Source: Planctomycetota bacterium
Lineage (GTDB): Bacteria; Planctomycetota; UBA8742; UBA2392
Length of the DNA: 64,000 nt
Assembly: GCA_022071975.1 (NCBI GenBank)
Contig: JAJVIO010000060.1
Span: forward strand, 31,882-95,881
Reading direction: 5' to 3'
Positions 16,369 through 23,868 of this stretch are shown here, piece by piece (position 1 is the first letter of the stretch; each line of letters opens with the position of its first letter). The position numbers were made by a program, and so were the translations under genes. Under the pieces are notes generated by a model. It did not search any database, was not told where the DNA came from, and saw only the letters and a program-made list of their open reading frames with translations.

Positions 16369-16790
16369 GCGAGTGTAATTGTCTGAGGAAGTGCTCATTG
16401 ACTTGGCGGGATGCAGTGTGTACTTTGCGAAAAGGGTTGCATGGAAAAGCGATTAATCGGCCGGGGTAATTACGCCATCCGTTCGATGCAAAACGAATAA
16501 ATGGTCGTATGAACGTATGGGGTCCGATACGTTCAGGCTTGTGCCACCGCGCATGCAGATGCGTGGCAGCGCTGAGGAGCTTTCACTTCAAGTTCCGCCC
16601 TTTGCGCCTTTGCGCCTCCGCGTGGACCTCTTCACGCGAATGAGCGAGGTCGAGAAGAACTGCGTTGAATAGGTTGGGCGGGCGTTTCAGGACTCAGGGT
16701 TGTGTTGCGGTGCGTCTTCGTCGGCCGGAGTCCATATCCTTCAAGTCAGCCTCAGCCCTTTGATGTGTGCGGCCGGGTGATTGAGCTGCC
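16369..16790. other. Gene-free lower-GC stretch
   Basis: No coding sequence is supported. It contains an 8-bp hairpin GAACGTAT/ATACGTTC at 16511-16534, and a degenerate 8-base repeat run (CCTTTGCG, CCTTTGCG, CCTCCGCG) at about 16597-16623. Its composition matches the orphan gene before it, so both may have arrived together. Confidence 0.45.
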
Positions 16791-17165
16791 CCCTGCTGAT
16801 CCCCGGCCTTTGCTGGCCGGGTTTTCGGCGAGCGTGCGGCCGGAGGGCCCCGCATGGGGCCCCCTATGGTAGCCGGGGGCGTAAGCCCCCGGTTTTTGTG
16901 GCGGCGTTGGTGCGCGCCCGAAGGGCCGCCTAAAGAGTGCGATGTACGCTTTAGGCGGCCCTTCGGGCGCCGGTTATGACGTGTCTTCAACCCGGGGGCT
17001 TACGCCCCCGGCTACCCTCGGCGGCCCTTCGGGCGCCGCTTTCAATGTGTCTTCAATCCGGGAGCTTACGCCCCAAGCTACCTTCGGCGGCCCTTCGGGC
17101 GCCGGTTATGACGTGTATTCAATCCGGGGGCTTGCGCCCACGGCTACCCGAGACGGGCCCTTCAG
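16791..17165. repeat. 66-bp tandem hairpin array with an inverted half
   Basis: Three direct units of exactly 66 bases begin at 16954, 17020 and 17086. Each contains two hairpins, GGCGGCCCTTCGGGCGCC and CCGGGGGCTTACGCCCCCGG, separated by a TATGACGTGTCTTCAA-like spacer. A reverse-complement copy precedes them (16870-16935), and the two halves meet at a perfect 22-bp inverted repeat (16914-16935 and 16949-16970) with a 13-base loop. The array fills the gap between the 179-aa orphan and the convergent family gene at 17176. Confidence 0.8.
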
Positions 17166-17175
17166 GCCGAGAGGC

Positions 17176-17913
17176 TTACTTCCGTTTGCGTTTGGCGGCT
17201 ACGGGGTCTACTACTTCGGCCGTGGCTACTTCGGCTTCGTGGAAGCGGGGCAGCAGGTCCTTGATCAGCAGCAGCAACTCGTCGGGCGCGTCGTCGCTGG
17301 CCCTTACGGTGCCCTTGCGGGTTACGGTGAGCGCGCAAGCGCCGTCGGGCAGCTTCAGCGTCAGCGTGAAAGCATCCAGCTGGTCGCTGAACTTCTCGGC
17401 GATCTTGTCACCCTCCTGCCGGTCCAGAATCTTGAAACTGGCGTTGGCCAGCATGTTCTCGCGCGCCAGGTAGTCCTTGATGCGCAGGGTCTTCACTTCG
17501 TTCTTCTTGTAAGCGCCCTGCACCTCGAACATCAGGTCGAGCAGGTTGATGTTCAAGTCCTCGAACTCCACGTTCGCGTCGGGAATGGCGTCGAGCGCTT
17601 CATACAGCGCGTTCAGCTCGCCGCGGCGCTGCTCGACCATTGCCAGCCCCTTCTGCTGGTCCAGCTCGAAGCGGCATTCCGCCAGGGATTCCGTGGCTTC
17701 TTCCGTCGGCTCCAGAGACTCCGGGTCGATGCGCACCAGCTTGCCCAGCTTGGTGTAGATGTAGCGGCCTTTCACGCGGTTCTGGTTGCTCTCCTTCGAC
17801 AGCAGGAAACCGCGCTGCATGCCGGGCTCGTAGGTCAACTGCGGCAGAGTTGCGCCAATGGCGCGGAAGCTCGGCTGGCCGCAGATCATCATCTTGTAGT
17901 GAAGGGCGCGCAT
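17176..17913 (-). CDS. Chromosomal member of the family shared with the phage module
   Basis: The 245-aa product is homologous over its full length to the phage-module protein at 2299-3096. Matching blocks are HY....CG near the N-terminus, YTKL...V.IDPESLEP (residues 52-69), and residues 140-212 with VKTLRIKDYLA, NASFKILDR, FSDQLDAFTL and LPDGACALTVTRKGTV. The C-terminus is a basic tail (VAAKRKRK). The ATG at 17913 follows GGAG with seven-base spacing; the track extension upstream of it has no ribosome site and crosses repeat DNA. No neighbour shares its strand closely. It may be a domesticated phage gene or an ancestral host gene captured by the phage. Function unknown. Confidence 0.7.
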   Translation of the reverse strand: MRALHYKMMICGQPSFRAIGATLPQLTYEPGMQRGFLLSKESNQNRVKGRYIYTKLGKLVRIDPESLEPTEEATESLAECRFELDQQKGLAMVEQRRGELNALYEALDAIPDANVEFEDLNINLLDLMFEVQGAYKKNEVKTLRIKDYLARENMLANASFKILDRQEGDKIAEKFSDQLDAFTLTLKLPDGACALTVTRKGTVRASDDAPDELLLLIKDLLPRFHEAEVATAEVVDPVAAKRKRK

Positions 17914-18011
17914 GGTTGTTCTCCGGCCGCAAAGGGTATCCAGCAGCGCGACATGGACCAGCGCAGCGATCAAAAGTTTGCTGACAATCGTTGGTGTCAG
18001 TTGTGTGGAAA

Positions 18012-18108
18012 GGTGGGCCGAAGCCCGGGGTGCAAACCCCGGGCGGGTCAGGGTGGACTCGCGAGCAAAGGGTAGGCCGCCCGGGATTGGCATCCCGGGC
18101 TTCGGTTC
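18012..18108. repeat. Nested inverted repeats with CCGAAGCCCGGG outer arms
   Basis: CCGAAGCCCGGG near the left edge and CCCGGGCTTCGG near the right edge form a perfect outer stem. Inside are ACCCCGGG-type and CCCGGGAT/ATCCCGGG hairpins. It lies between the 872-aa HEAT gene end and the start of the 245-aa family gene. Confidence 0.6.
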
Positions 18109-18112
18109 TGCG

Positions 18113-20731
18113 TTACTTCGCCGGTTTCAGGCGGCGCTTGATGTCTGCCCGCTGGGTTTCGGTGAGAGCCTTTGAGGCCGCCAGCTGTTCCAGCATGTTG
18201 CGGGCCTGGAACAGGCGGTCGCGCAGGGCGTCGAACAGGCCCTCGATTACCACGCGGCGCGCGTGCTCGATTTCCTTGTCGCTCTCGCCGATGCGCGCGC
18301 GCTGGGCGATGGCGCTCATGGTTTCCAGGATCTGGCGGCGCTCGGTGGGCTCGGGGCCGGGCTCTTCGTTCAGGCGCTTGGCCAGCTCGTTGAACACGCG
18401 CAGGGCGATCAGGTCCATGCGCTCGCTGGCCGGGCCGGCCAGCACCAGGCGGCTGATCACCTGCATCACCGGCAGCAGCACCAGCTTGCGGGTCAGCAGG
18501 TCCGTAATGTCCTCGGCCATGCGCGGCTTACAGCGTTCTCCCAGCGCGATGCCGCCCAGCAGGCGGGCCAGCGTCATGGTGGCCGCGGGCGCCCACACCC
18601 GCTTGTAGTCGGTGATCTCGGTCCACAGCTTGATCAGCTCTTCGGCGATGCGCTCGAACAGCACATCCGGCGTGGCCTTGGCCTCGATCATGCGGCCGAG
18701 CCCTTCCAGGATGCGCGGGATCATGTCCGTGTAGGCCGTGGTCTCGCGCCCGAAATGCAGCACGTCTTCGCCTTCTTCGTTCTTGCGCATGCGGCCGGAC
18801 ATGCTGGGCAGCCCGCGCTTGAGCACGCCCAGCAACTGGAAGCCGATCTCGAGGCGTTCTTCGCGCGACAGGTTCTCGCCGGCGGCCAGGTAGCCCAGGC
18901 CCTCCATGATGTCGTAGACGCTGCTGGTGCGGCCGATGCGTTCGCGCATGAGCGCCGCCAGTTCGTTGGCGCGCTCGGCGGGCATGTTGGGGTGGCCGCC
19001 GATGCGCCCCAGCGCGACGTACAGTGCGCCGCGGTCGGGGAAGTCGGTCTCCTCGGCGTCGGTGAGGCCGCGGATCGAGTCCATGATCTGCAGCAGCTCG
19101 GCGCTCGGCACGTCGGGCACGCGCGCCGCGATTTCCGGCATCAGGCGCGCGGCCGCCAGGCGCGTGACGTCGTAGGCAGACTCCAGCATGGCGAGGCGCA
19201 GGGGCTCGAGGGCGAAACGGCCGCAGCGCTCCAGGGCGGCGTGTACCAGCTCAAGCTGGCGCTCGAAACGGAACTCGTGCATGCCCTCGATGATCAGCTC
19301 GGCGGCCTTGACGCGGGCCTTGTCGTTGAGCGCCGGGTGGTCGAAGAAGCCGCTTTCCAGCAGCGCCGTGCAGACTTCGGGGCTGGCGTCGCCGTACAGG
19401 GCCAGCAGCGCGTTGGCGATGCGCGCGGCGCTGGCCTTCTTCATGGGGTACTCGGTGCTCTCGCCGCCGCGCAGCATGTGGCCCAGCAGGTCGATTACGC
19501 GTTCGCGCCCCGCGTCGTCGGCGGACTCCAGCGCCTGCAACAGCCCCGGCACGGCCTTTTCGCCCAGGCGGTTGAGGGCGGCGAGGCAGGCCTGGAAGTT
19601 GCGGTCGAGCTCGGAGCCATGTCGCATGCCCTCAATCAACTGGACGATCACGGCCGGGGCGGAGGCCGCAGCCAGGTCGTGCTCGGTGAGCAGGCTGAGT
19701 ATGAAGAAGCGCAGCTCCGGCTGGCTGACCTCGTCGATGCTGCCGACCAGCAGCTGCGACGTGCCGGCGCGGTCGGCCTGGAACAGGGTGGCGTAGACCT
19801 TGCGGGCGGCGTCCTCGTAAACCGTGAAGCGCACCTGCAGCAGCTCGATCAACTGCTTGTGCAGGCGCGGCGCGAGGTTGGCGAAGGACTCTCCGCCCGC
19901 GAGCTGTGTCGCCAACACGCCCAGCGCGCCCTGGACAATCTCTTTTGTTTCGGAGGCGGTCACGAATTCCACCAGCAGCCCGACGCCCAGCTGGCGCTGC
20001 GCGGGATCCAGCTTGCCGAGCACGCGGGCCAGGTTGCTGATCGCCACCACGCGCTCGTCCACGGCGCCGCGCGCGGCCTTGGCCAGGTTCTCGGTCAGCG
20101 CGGCCTCAAGCCCCAGGCCGCCGAGCGCGCGGGCGGCTTCGGCGCGCACGTCGGCTTCGCGGTCGCGCAGCGCGGCCAAAAACAGGCGCAGCTTCTCGTC
20201 GGGCGGCAACTCGGTGAGGTACAGCTTGCGCACGGCCTCGAGGCGGCGGCCTACTTCGGCGCTGGTGACCAGGTCGAGCTTGAGGCGCGAGATCTCGTCG
20301 TGGCTGAGCAGCTTGCGGGCCTCGTCGCGGTCGATCACCGAGGTAATGCGGCCCTCGGGCATCGCGGCAAGTGACTGCCCGGCCGGTGCGGTGGGGGAAG
20401 CGTCAACGTGTTCGGCTTCCTCAGCGAGGCAGAGTACGCGTGCACCGTTGACGCTGCGCAAGGCGACCGGGTTTTCCTCGAAGAACTCGGCGTCCTGCTT
20501 GGCGGCGAGCTTCTGCAGGGCGGCGTCGCTCAGCTTTTCGGCGCCGTCCAGCAGGGCCTTGGCCAGCAGCAGCTTGCTGAGGGGCTTGCCGTCGTCGTCG
20601 AGGGCGAACTCCAGCAGCGTCTCGCTGACATGCAGGCCCTTACGCGCCAACGCGCCCAGCCGCGTCGCCACACGGCGGGACGCGCCAAAGCTGTCTACCA
20701 GATTGTCGAAATCGTCCCGGATGATGCGCAC
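18113..20731 (-). CDS. Large cytosolic HEAT-repeat protein
   Basis: The 872-aa product has no signal peptide or membrane segment. It consists of about twenty degenerate HEAT-like helical pairs, for example FLAALRDREADVRAEAARALGGLGL near residue 185. HEAT solenoids act as protein-protein scaffolds, so the partner rather than a reaction would define its role. The start is GTG at 20731. A 26-base copy of its start region recurs at 21224-21249. Its ends are separated from neighbours by repeats on both sides, so it is probably transcribed alone. The precise function is unknown. Confidence 0.75.
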   Translation of the reverse strand: MRIIRDDFDNLVDSFGASRRVATRLGALARKGLHVSETLLEFALDDDGKPLSKLLLAKALLDGAEKLSDAALQKLAAKQDAEFFEENPVALRSVNGARVLCLAEEAEHVDASPTAPAGQSLAAMPEGRITSVIDRDEARKLLSHDEISRLKLDLVTSAEVGRRLEAVRKLYLTELPPDEKLRLFLAALRDREADVRAEAARALGGLGLEAALTENLAKAARGAVDERVVAISNLARVLGKLDPAQRQLGVGLLVEFVTASETKEIVQGALGVLATQLAGGESFANLAPRLHKQLIELLQVRFTVYEDAARKVYATLFQADRAGTSQLLVGSIDEVSQPELRFFILSLLTEHDLAAASAPAVIVQLIEGMRHGSELDRNFQACLAALNRLGEKAVPGLLQALESADDAGRERVIDLLGHMLRGGESTEYPMKKASAARIANALLALYGDASPEVCTALLESGFFDHPALNDKARVKAAELIIEGMHEFRFERQLELVHAALERCGRFALEPLRLAMLESAYDVTRLAAARLMPEIAARVPDVPSAELLQIMDSIRGLTDAEETDFPDRGALYVALGRIGGHPNMPAERANELAALMRERIGRTSSVYDIMEGLGYLAAGENLSREERLEIGFQLLGVLKRGLPSMSGRMRKNEEGEDVLHFGRETTAYTDMIPRILEGLGRMIEAKATPDVLFERIAEELIKLWTEITDYKRVWAPAATMTLARLLGGIALGERCKPRMAEDITDLLTRKLVLLPVMQVISRLVLAGPASERMDLIALRVFNELAKRLNEEPGPEPTERRQILETMSAIAQRARIGESDKEIEHARRVVIEGLFDALRDRLFQARNMLEQLAASKALTETQRADIKRRLKPAK

Positions 20732-20742
20732 GGACGCCCTTC
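20717..20742. repeat. 26-bp direct repeat, copy 1 (start of the HEAT gene)
   Basis: CCGGATGATGCGCACGGACG followed by CCCTTC is identical to 21224-21249. Copy 1 spans the GTG start codon and first codons of the 872-aa HEAT gene. Confidence 0.8.
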
Positions 20743-20842
20743 AGAACGGAATGTCAGGATGGTACGCGCGGCAACGGGTCACCGCAACGCGGGAGCCAGC
20801 ATGCCACCGATGATCTCCTTCGACCGTGGCGGATCTCGAATG

Positions 20843-20924
20843 CCGTTGTAACCGCGAAGAGCCGCAAAGGGCCGCGAAGATCAAACTCTTGGCGGCCCTT
20901 CGTGGTCCTTCGCGGTTGACATCA
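20843..20924. repeat. Long imperfect hairpin of AACCGCGAAG-type units
   Basis: The left arm reads AACCGCGAAGAGCCGCAAAGGGCC and the right arm, read in reverse complement, AACCGCGAAGGACCACGAAGGGCC, giving a roughly 30-bp imperfect stem. The units are near-periodic (about 8 bases). This fills the gap between the HEAT gene and the small basic protein. Confidence 0.6.
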
Positions 20925-20961
20925 GCTTCTGTTGGAACTGGTGCAAAACATGCCTTACGCA

Positions 20962-21120
20962 CTACCGGCCGTCTTTGCGGCGGGCGGCTTTCGCGGCTGC
21001 ACTGGCCTTGCGCTTGCCGACGTAGCCGGGCGCGGGACCACCAAGGACCCGGGCGCTCTTCACCAGCTTGCCGTTGGTGTAGACCTTCACTTCCGTGGAT
21101 GATCTGCGGCTCTTGCTCAT
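20962..21120 (-). CDS. Small basic protein
   Basis: The product is 52 aa and strongly basic (MSKSRRSSTEVKVYTNGKLV, then PGYVGKRKASAAAKAARRKD). A short beta-hairpin-like core (EVKVYTNGKLVKSARVLGG) precedes a lysine/alanine/arginine tail. This composition fits a small nucleic-acid or ribosome-associated protein. The track's 156-aa version extends over the divergent gene's 5' end and is unlikely. It is divergent from the heptosyltransferase gene. Function not recognised. Confidence 0.5.
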   Translation of the reverse strand: MSKSRRSSTEVKVYTNGKLVKSARVLGGPAPGYVGKRKASAAAKAARRKDGR

Positions 21121-21223
21121 GACCTGAAATCTACCGCGCGGATTGCGACCACGCCAACTTGGAAGAACCACGACGTCCCTGCAGGAAATCAAGCGCCGAG
21201 ATGCATCAGTGCTTCTCAATGGT

Positions 21224-21249
21224 CCGGATGATGCGCACGGACGCCCTTC
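21224..21249. repeat. 26-bp direct repeat, copy 2
   Basis: Identical to 20717-20742. Here it lies just upstream of the heptosyltransferase start, in the divergent intergenic region. On the minus strand it can encode only a ten-codon fragment (GTGCGCATCATCCGG...TGA), so it looks like a partial duplication of the HEAT gene start. Confidence 0.75.
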
Positions 21250-21265
21250 GGCTATGATCGCCCCG

Positions 21266-22318
21266 ATGGTACGCGAGCTTCTGGACTCCCGCAACGTGGT
21301 CGTGCGCGCCCCCAACGCGCTGGGCGACCTGGTGATGGCCACGCCCGCCTTCGCGCGGCTGGCCGCGCACTTCGGGCCTGAGCGCCTCACGCTCGTGTGC
21401 CTGCCGATCGGCGTGCCGCTGCTTGAAGGCAATGCGTGGTTTCATGAAATCCTGGCCTACGACCGCAAGGGCGCCCACCGCGGCCTGCTGGGCGGCAGCC
21501 GCTTTGCCACCGAACTGCGGCGCCGCAAGTTCGACCTCGGCATCATCTTCCCCAACAGCTTCAGCAGCGCCTGGCAGTTCATGCAGGGCCGCGTAAAGCG
21601 CAGAGTCGGCTACTTCAAAGACGGCCGTCGTTTCCTGCTGCATGCCGGGCGCGAGCGCAACCATGACGCCGCCGGCAAGTTCGTGCCCAAGTACACCGGC
21701 CAGTACTTCATGGATCTGCTGGATGCCATCGGCCTGCCGCCCGGCGAGCTGGTCCCCAGCCTGCCGGTCAGCGACGCCGACCGGGCTGCCGCCGCCCGCT
21801 TCCTGGATGACAAGGGCCTGACAGGCGGCCCCCTGGTGATCTGCGCCCCGGGCGGCGCCTTCGGCCCCAGCAAGCTGTGGCCCTTTGAGCGCTACGCGGC
21901 CGTGCTGAACGCGTTGGTCGATGAAGGCGCGAAGGTGCTGCTGAGCATCGCACCGAATGAACAGGCGGAAGGCGCGGGCGTGTTGAAAGCAGCCGAGCGC
22001 GACTATCCCACGGTGGCGGGCCTGGGGCTGGGTGCGCTGAAAGGCGTGTACGAGCGCGCCGCGCTGGTGCTGACCAACGACACCGGGCCGCGGCACATTG
22101 CCGTGGCGCTGGGCAGGCCGGTGGTGTGCGTGATGGGCCCCAACGACCCGCGCTACACGGCGCTGCCCGAGGTGGAGCGCGGGGAGGTGATCCGCGAGCC
22201 CGTGGATTGCAGCCCGTACAGCTGGCCCTGCCAGTTGAAGGAGTGCCCGATCGACCACCGCTGCATGCAGGCCATCACGATTGAGCGCGTGCTGGCTGCG
22301 TGCCGGCGCCACTTGTAG
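21266..22318 (+). CDS. Glycosyltransferase family 9 heptosyltransferase
   Basis: The 350-aa product has the GT9 layout. APNALGDLVMATPAF is near the N-terminus. The C-terminal donor domain carries CAPGGAFGPSKLWP and LTNDTGPRHIAVALGRPVV, then CPIDHRCMQAI. These enzymes add ADP-heptose to lipopolysaccharide inner core (WaaC/WaaF/WaaQ types), which implies an outer membrane with LPS-like glycolipid. The start is ATG at 21266 or, four codons earlier, 21254; no ribosome site decides. It is a single gene, followed by GC-rich hairpins at 22319-22364. Assignment to a specific waa gene is not possible. Confidence 0.85.
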   Translation: MVRELLDSRNVVVRAPNALGDLVMATPAFARLAAHFGPERLTLVCLPIGVPLLEGNAWFHEILAYDRKGAHRGLLGGSRFATELRRRKFDLGIIFPNSFSSAWQFMQGRVKRRVGYFKDGRRFLLHAGRERNHDAAGKFVPKYTGQYFMDLLDAIGLPPGELVPSLPVSDADRAAAARFLDDKGLTGGPLVICAPGGAFGPSKLWPFERYAAVLNALVDEGAKVLLSIAPNEQAEGAGVLKAAERDYPTVAGLGLGALKGVYERAALVLTNDTGPRHIAVALGRPVVCVMGPNDPRYTALPEVERGEVIREPVDCSPYSWPCQLKECPIDHRCMQAITIERVLAACRRHL

Positions 22319-22364
22319 GGGCCGCCCTGCGTGGCGGCCCGCGGGCGGGCACATAGGCCCGTCC
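22319..22364. repeat. Paired GC hairpins after the heptosyltransferase gene
   Basis: GGGCCGCC-ctgcgt-GGCGGCCC and GGGCGGGC-acata-GGCCCGTCCC lie back to back between convergent genes. They could serve as a two-way transcript end. They resemble the other dispersed hairpins of the window. Confidence 0.5.
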
Positions 22365-22604
22365 CTACCTGGCGTCTTCTTCTTCCAGCATCTCGCGGAT
22401 TTCGTTGAGCGTGCGGTGGATCTTCAGCAGCTCGATACGGCGGATGCGGTCGAACACCGACTCGTCATAGAGGCGATGGCCTGATTCCGTGCGCTCGACG
22501 GGGTGAATCAGCCCCAGCATGGTGTAGTTGTGGATGGTCTGCCGCGACAGCCCGGTGTGGCGCATGATCTCGCCGACCTTGTAGCGTTTGGGTGGCGCTG
22601 GCAT
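22365..22604 (-). CDS. MerR-family transcription regulator, DNA-binding domain only
   Basis: The 79-aa product is a MerR winged helix: YKVGEIMRHTGLSRQTIHNY, then LGLIHPVERTESGHRLYDES and a helix (IRRIELLKIHRTLNEIREML). There is almost no dimerisation coil and no effector domain. The ATG at 22604 fits the family start; the track adds 35 residues without support. It lies just after the SurA-like gene on the same strand. Its target is unknown. Confidence 0.75.
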   Translation of the reverse strand: MPAPPKRYKVGEIMRHTGLSRQTIHNYTMLGLIHPVERTESGHRLYDESVFDRIRRIELLKIHRTLNEIREMLEEEDAR

Positions 22605-22680
22605 GTCTGGCAATCTCCCGTGGCAGAGGGTGCTACTTAACTCATGGGACCCGGTTTCGCCATGGCGAAATCGGGGTTGT

Positions 22681-23808
22681 TCAGCGGGCGAACAGCTTTT
22701 CAGGGACAATCGCGGCGCGCTTGAGCAGGGCCTGCTCGACCTTGGCGCGGTTCAACATCAGGCGCTGGTTCTCGAGCCCGATGCGGATGCCTTCCTGCAC
22801 CTTGGGGCTCTCGAAATCGCGGCGGTCGCCGTCTTCGCGCGAGAACAACTGCACGAACATCACGCCCTCGTACTGCTGGCCCTCGTCGTCGGTTTCGCGC
22901 ACAGAGCCTACTTCAGACACACCGCCCCGGGCCGACACCGACAACACCATCTGGTAGGCGGTGGGGTCCAGTTCGCTGTCATCCTTGGCTACCGTGCGTT
23001 CGCTGATTTCGAGTTTCACGCCCGGCAGAGACAGGTCCTGGATCAGCTTCGCCAGGCCCTCAGAGGCGCTCTCCAGCGACTCATTCTTTTCCACGCGCGC
23101 GTGCACGCTGGTGTCGCCCTCGGCCACCGCGTTGACCAGCTTGCGCTTGGTGTCGATTGATGTTTCGGCAGGGTAGAGCAGCCGGAACTGGCGAAAGTCG
23201 ATGTTGCGGGCGATGCGCTGGTTCTCGGCCGTGCGCTCGAACTCTTCGCGCATCTCGGCAGGCGTGACCGACAGCGAGAAATATATCTCCAGCGGGTATT
23301 GCGCGGGAAGGGGCCCGTAGGCGCCGGCCATGTAATTCAGGATTTCGTTGCGGCGGATTTCGCCGCGGGTGCGCTCAAGGTACTCCTTGGGCGTGAGGTT
23401 GTACTTCTCTTTCAGGTAGTTGGCCCAGGACTTGATGTCGTAGTCGCCGATGCCCAGCTTCTTCTTCTGGCGCGTCATCACGTTGCGCATCTGCGCGTCC
23501 GTGATGTTCAGCTGCACGCGGTCGGCCTCGGCGTCCAGCAGCTTGTTGATCACGTAACTGCTCAGCAGCTGGAACACCAGTTGCCGCTCGATCTCTTTGT
23601 CGGAGACGTCGGGCGGCACGCGCTGCATGGCGCGGGTGGCGTTGATCTCGAGCTGCATGTCGGTGTCGCCGACGATTTCCTGGTAGGTGATGGCCTTGCC
23701 GTTGACCACGGCCAGGATTTCGTTGGCGCCGTCGGCGCGGTCGCCCTGCGCGGTAACGACGGCGCAGAGAAGGCACAGGCAGATGGCGGCGGTAAGCAGG
23801 CGTTTCAT
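22681..23808 (-). CDS. SurA-like periplasmic chaperone/peptidyl-prolyl isomerase homologue
   Basis: The 375-aa product has a signal peptide (MKRLLTAAICLCLLCAVVTAQG), then a SurA_N-like domain starting NEILAVVNGKAITYQEI and continuing through ERQLVFQLLSSYVINKLLDAEAD. SurA-type proteins escort outer-membrane proteins across the periplasm. The C-terminal half contains a region where a parvulin domain would lie, but the conserved parvulin histidines are not obvious, so isomerase activity is uncertain. It sits 60 bases downstream of mfd and may be cotranscribed with it. Confidence 0.7.
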   Translation of the reverse strand: MKRLLTAAICLCLLCAVVTAQGDRADGANEILAVVNGKAITYQEIVGDTDMQLEINATRAMQRVPPDVSDKEIERQLVFQLLSSYVINKLLDAEADRVQLNITDAQMRNVMTRQKKKLGIGDYDIKSWANYLKEKYNLTPKEYLERTRGEIRRNEILNYMAGAYGPLPAQYPLEIYFSLSVTPAEMREEFERTAENQRIARNIDFRQFRLLYPAETSIDTKRKLVNAVAEGDTSVHARVEKNESLESASEGLAKLIQDLSLPGVKLEISERTVAKDDSELDPTAYQMVLSVSARGGVSEVGSVRETDDEGQQYEGVMFVQLFSREDGDRRDFESPKVQEGIRIGLENQRLMLNRAKVEQALLKRAAIVPEKLFAR

Positions 23809-23868
23809 GGTGGGGCAGCTTGCGTTGGCTCACGTCCGCGGGCAAGTGTGGATTGCGATGCGGGTGCG

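Noticed and set aside
16954-17151. Possible CRISPR array
   Set aside because: The 66-bp units are contiguous and contain hairpins throughout; there are no unique spacers and no cas genes.
17914-18093. N-terminal extension (60 codons) of the 245-aa family protein
   Set aside because: It has no ribosome site, runs into the nested repeat, and has no counterpart in the phage-module relative.
18263-20374. 703-aa plus-strand ORF
   Set aside because: Antisense shadow of the 872-aa HEAT-repeat gene, whose repeats are clear.
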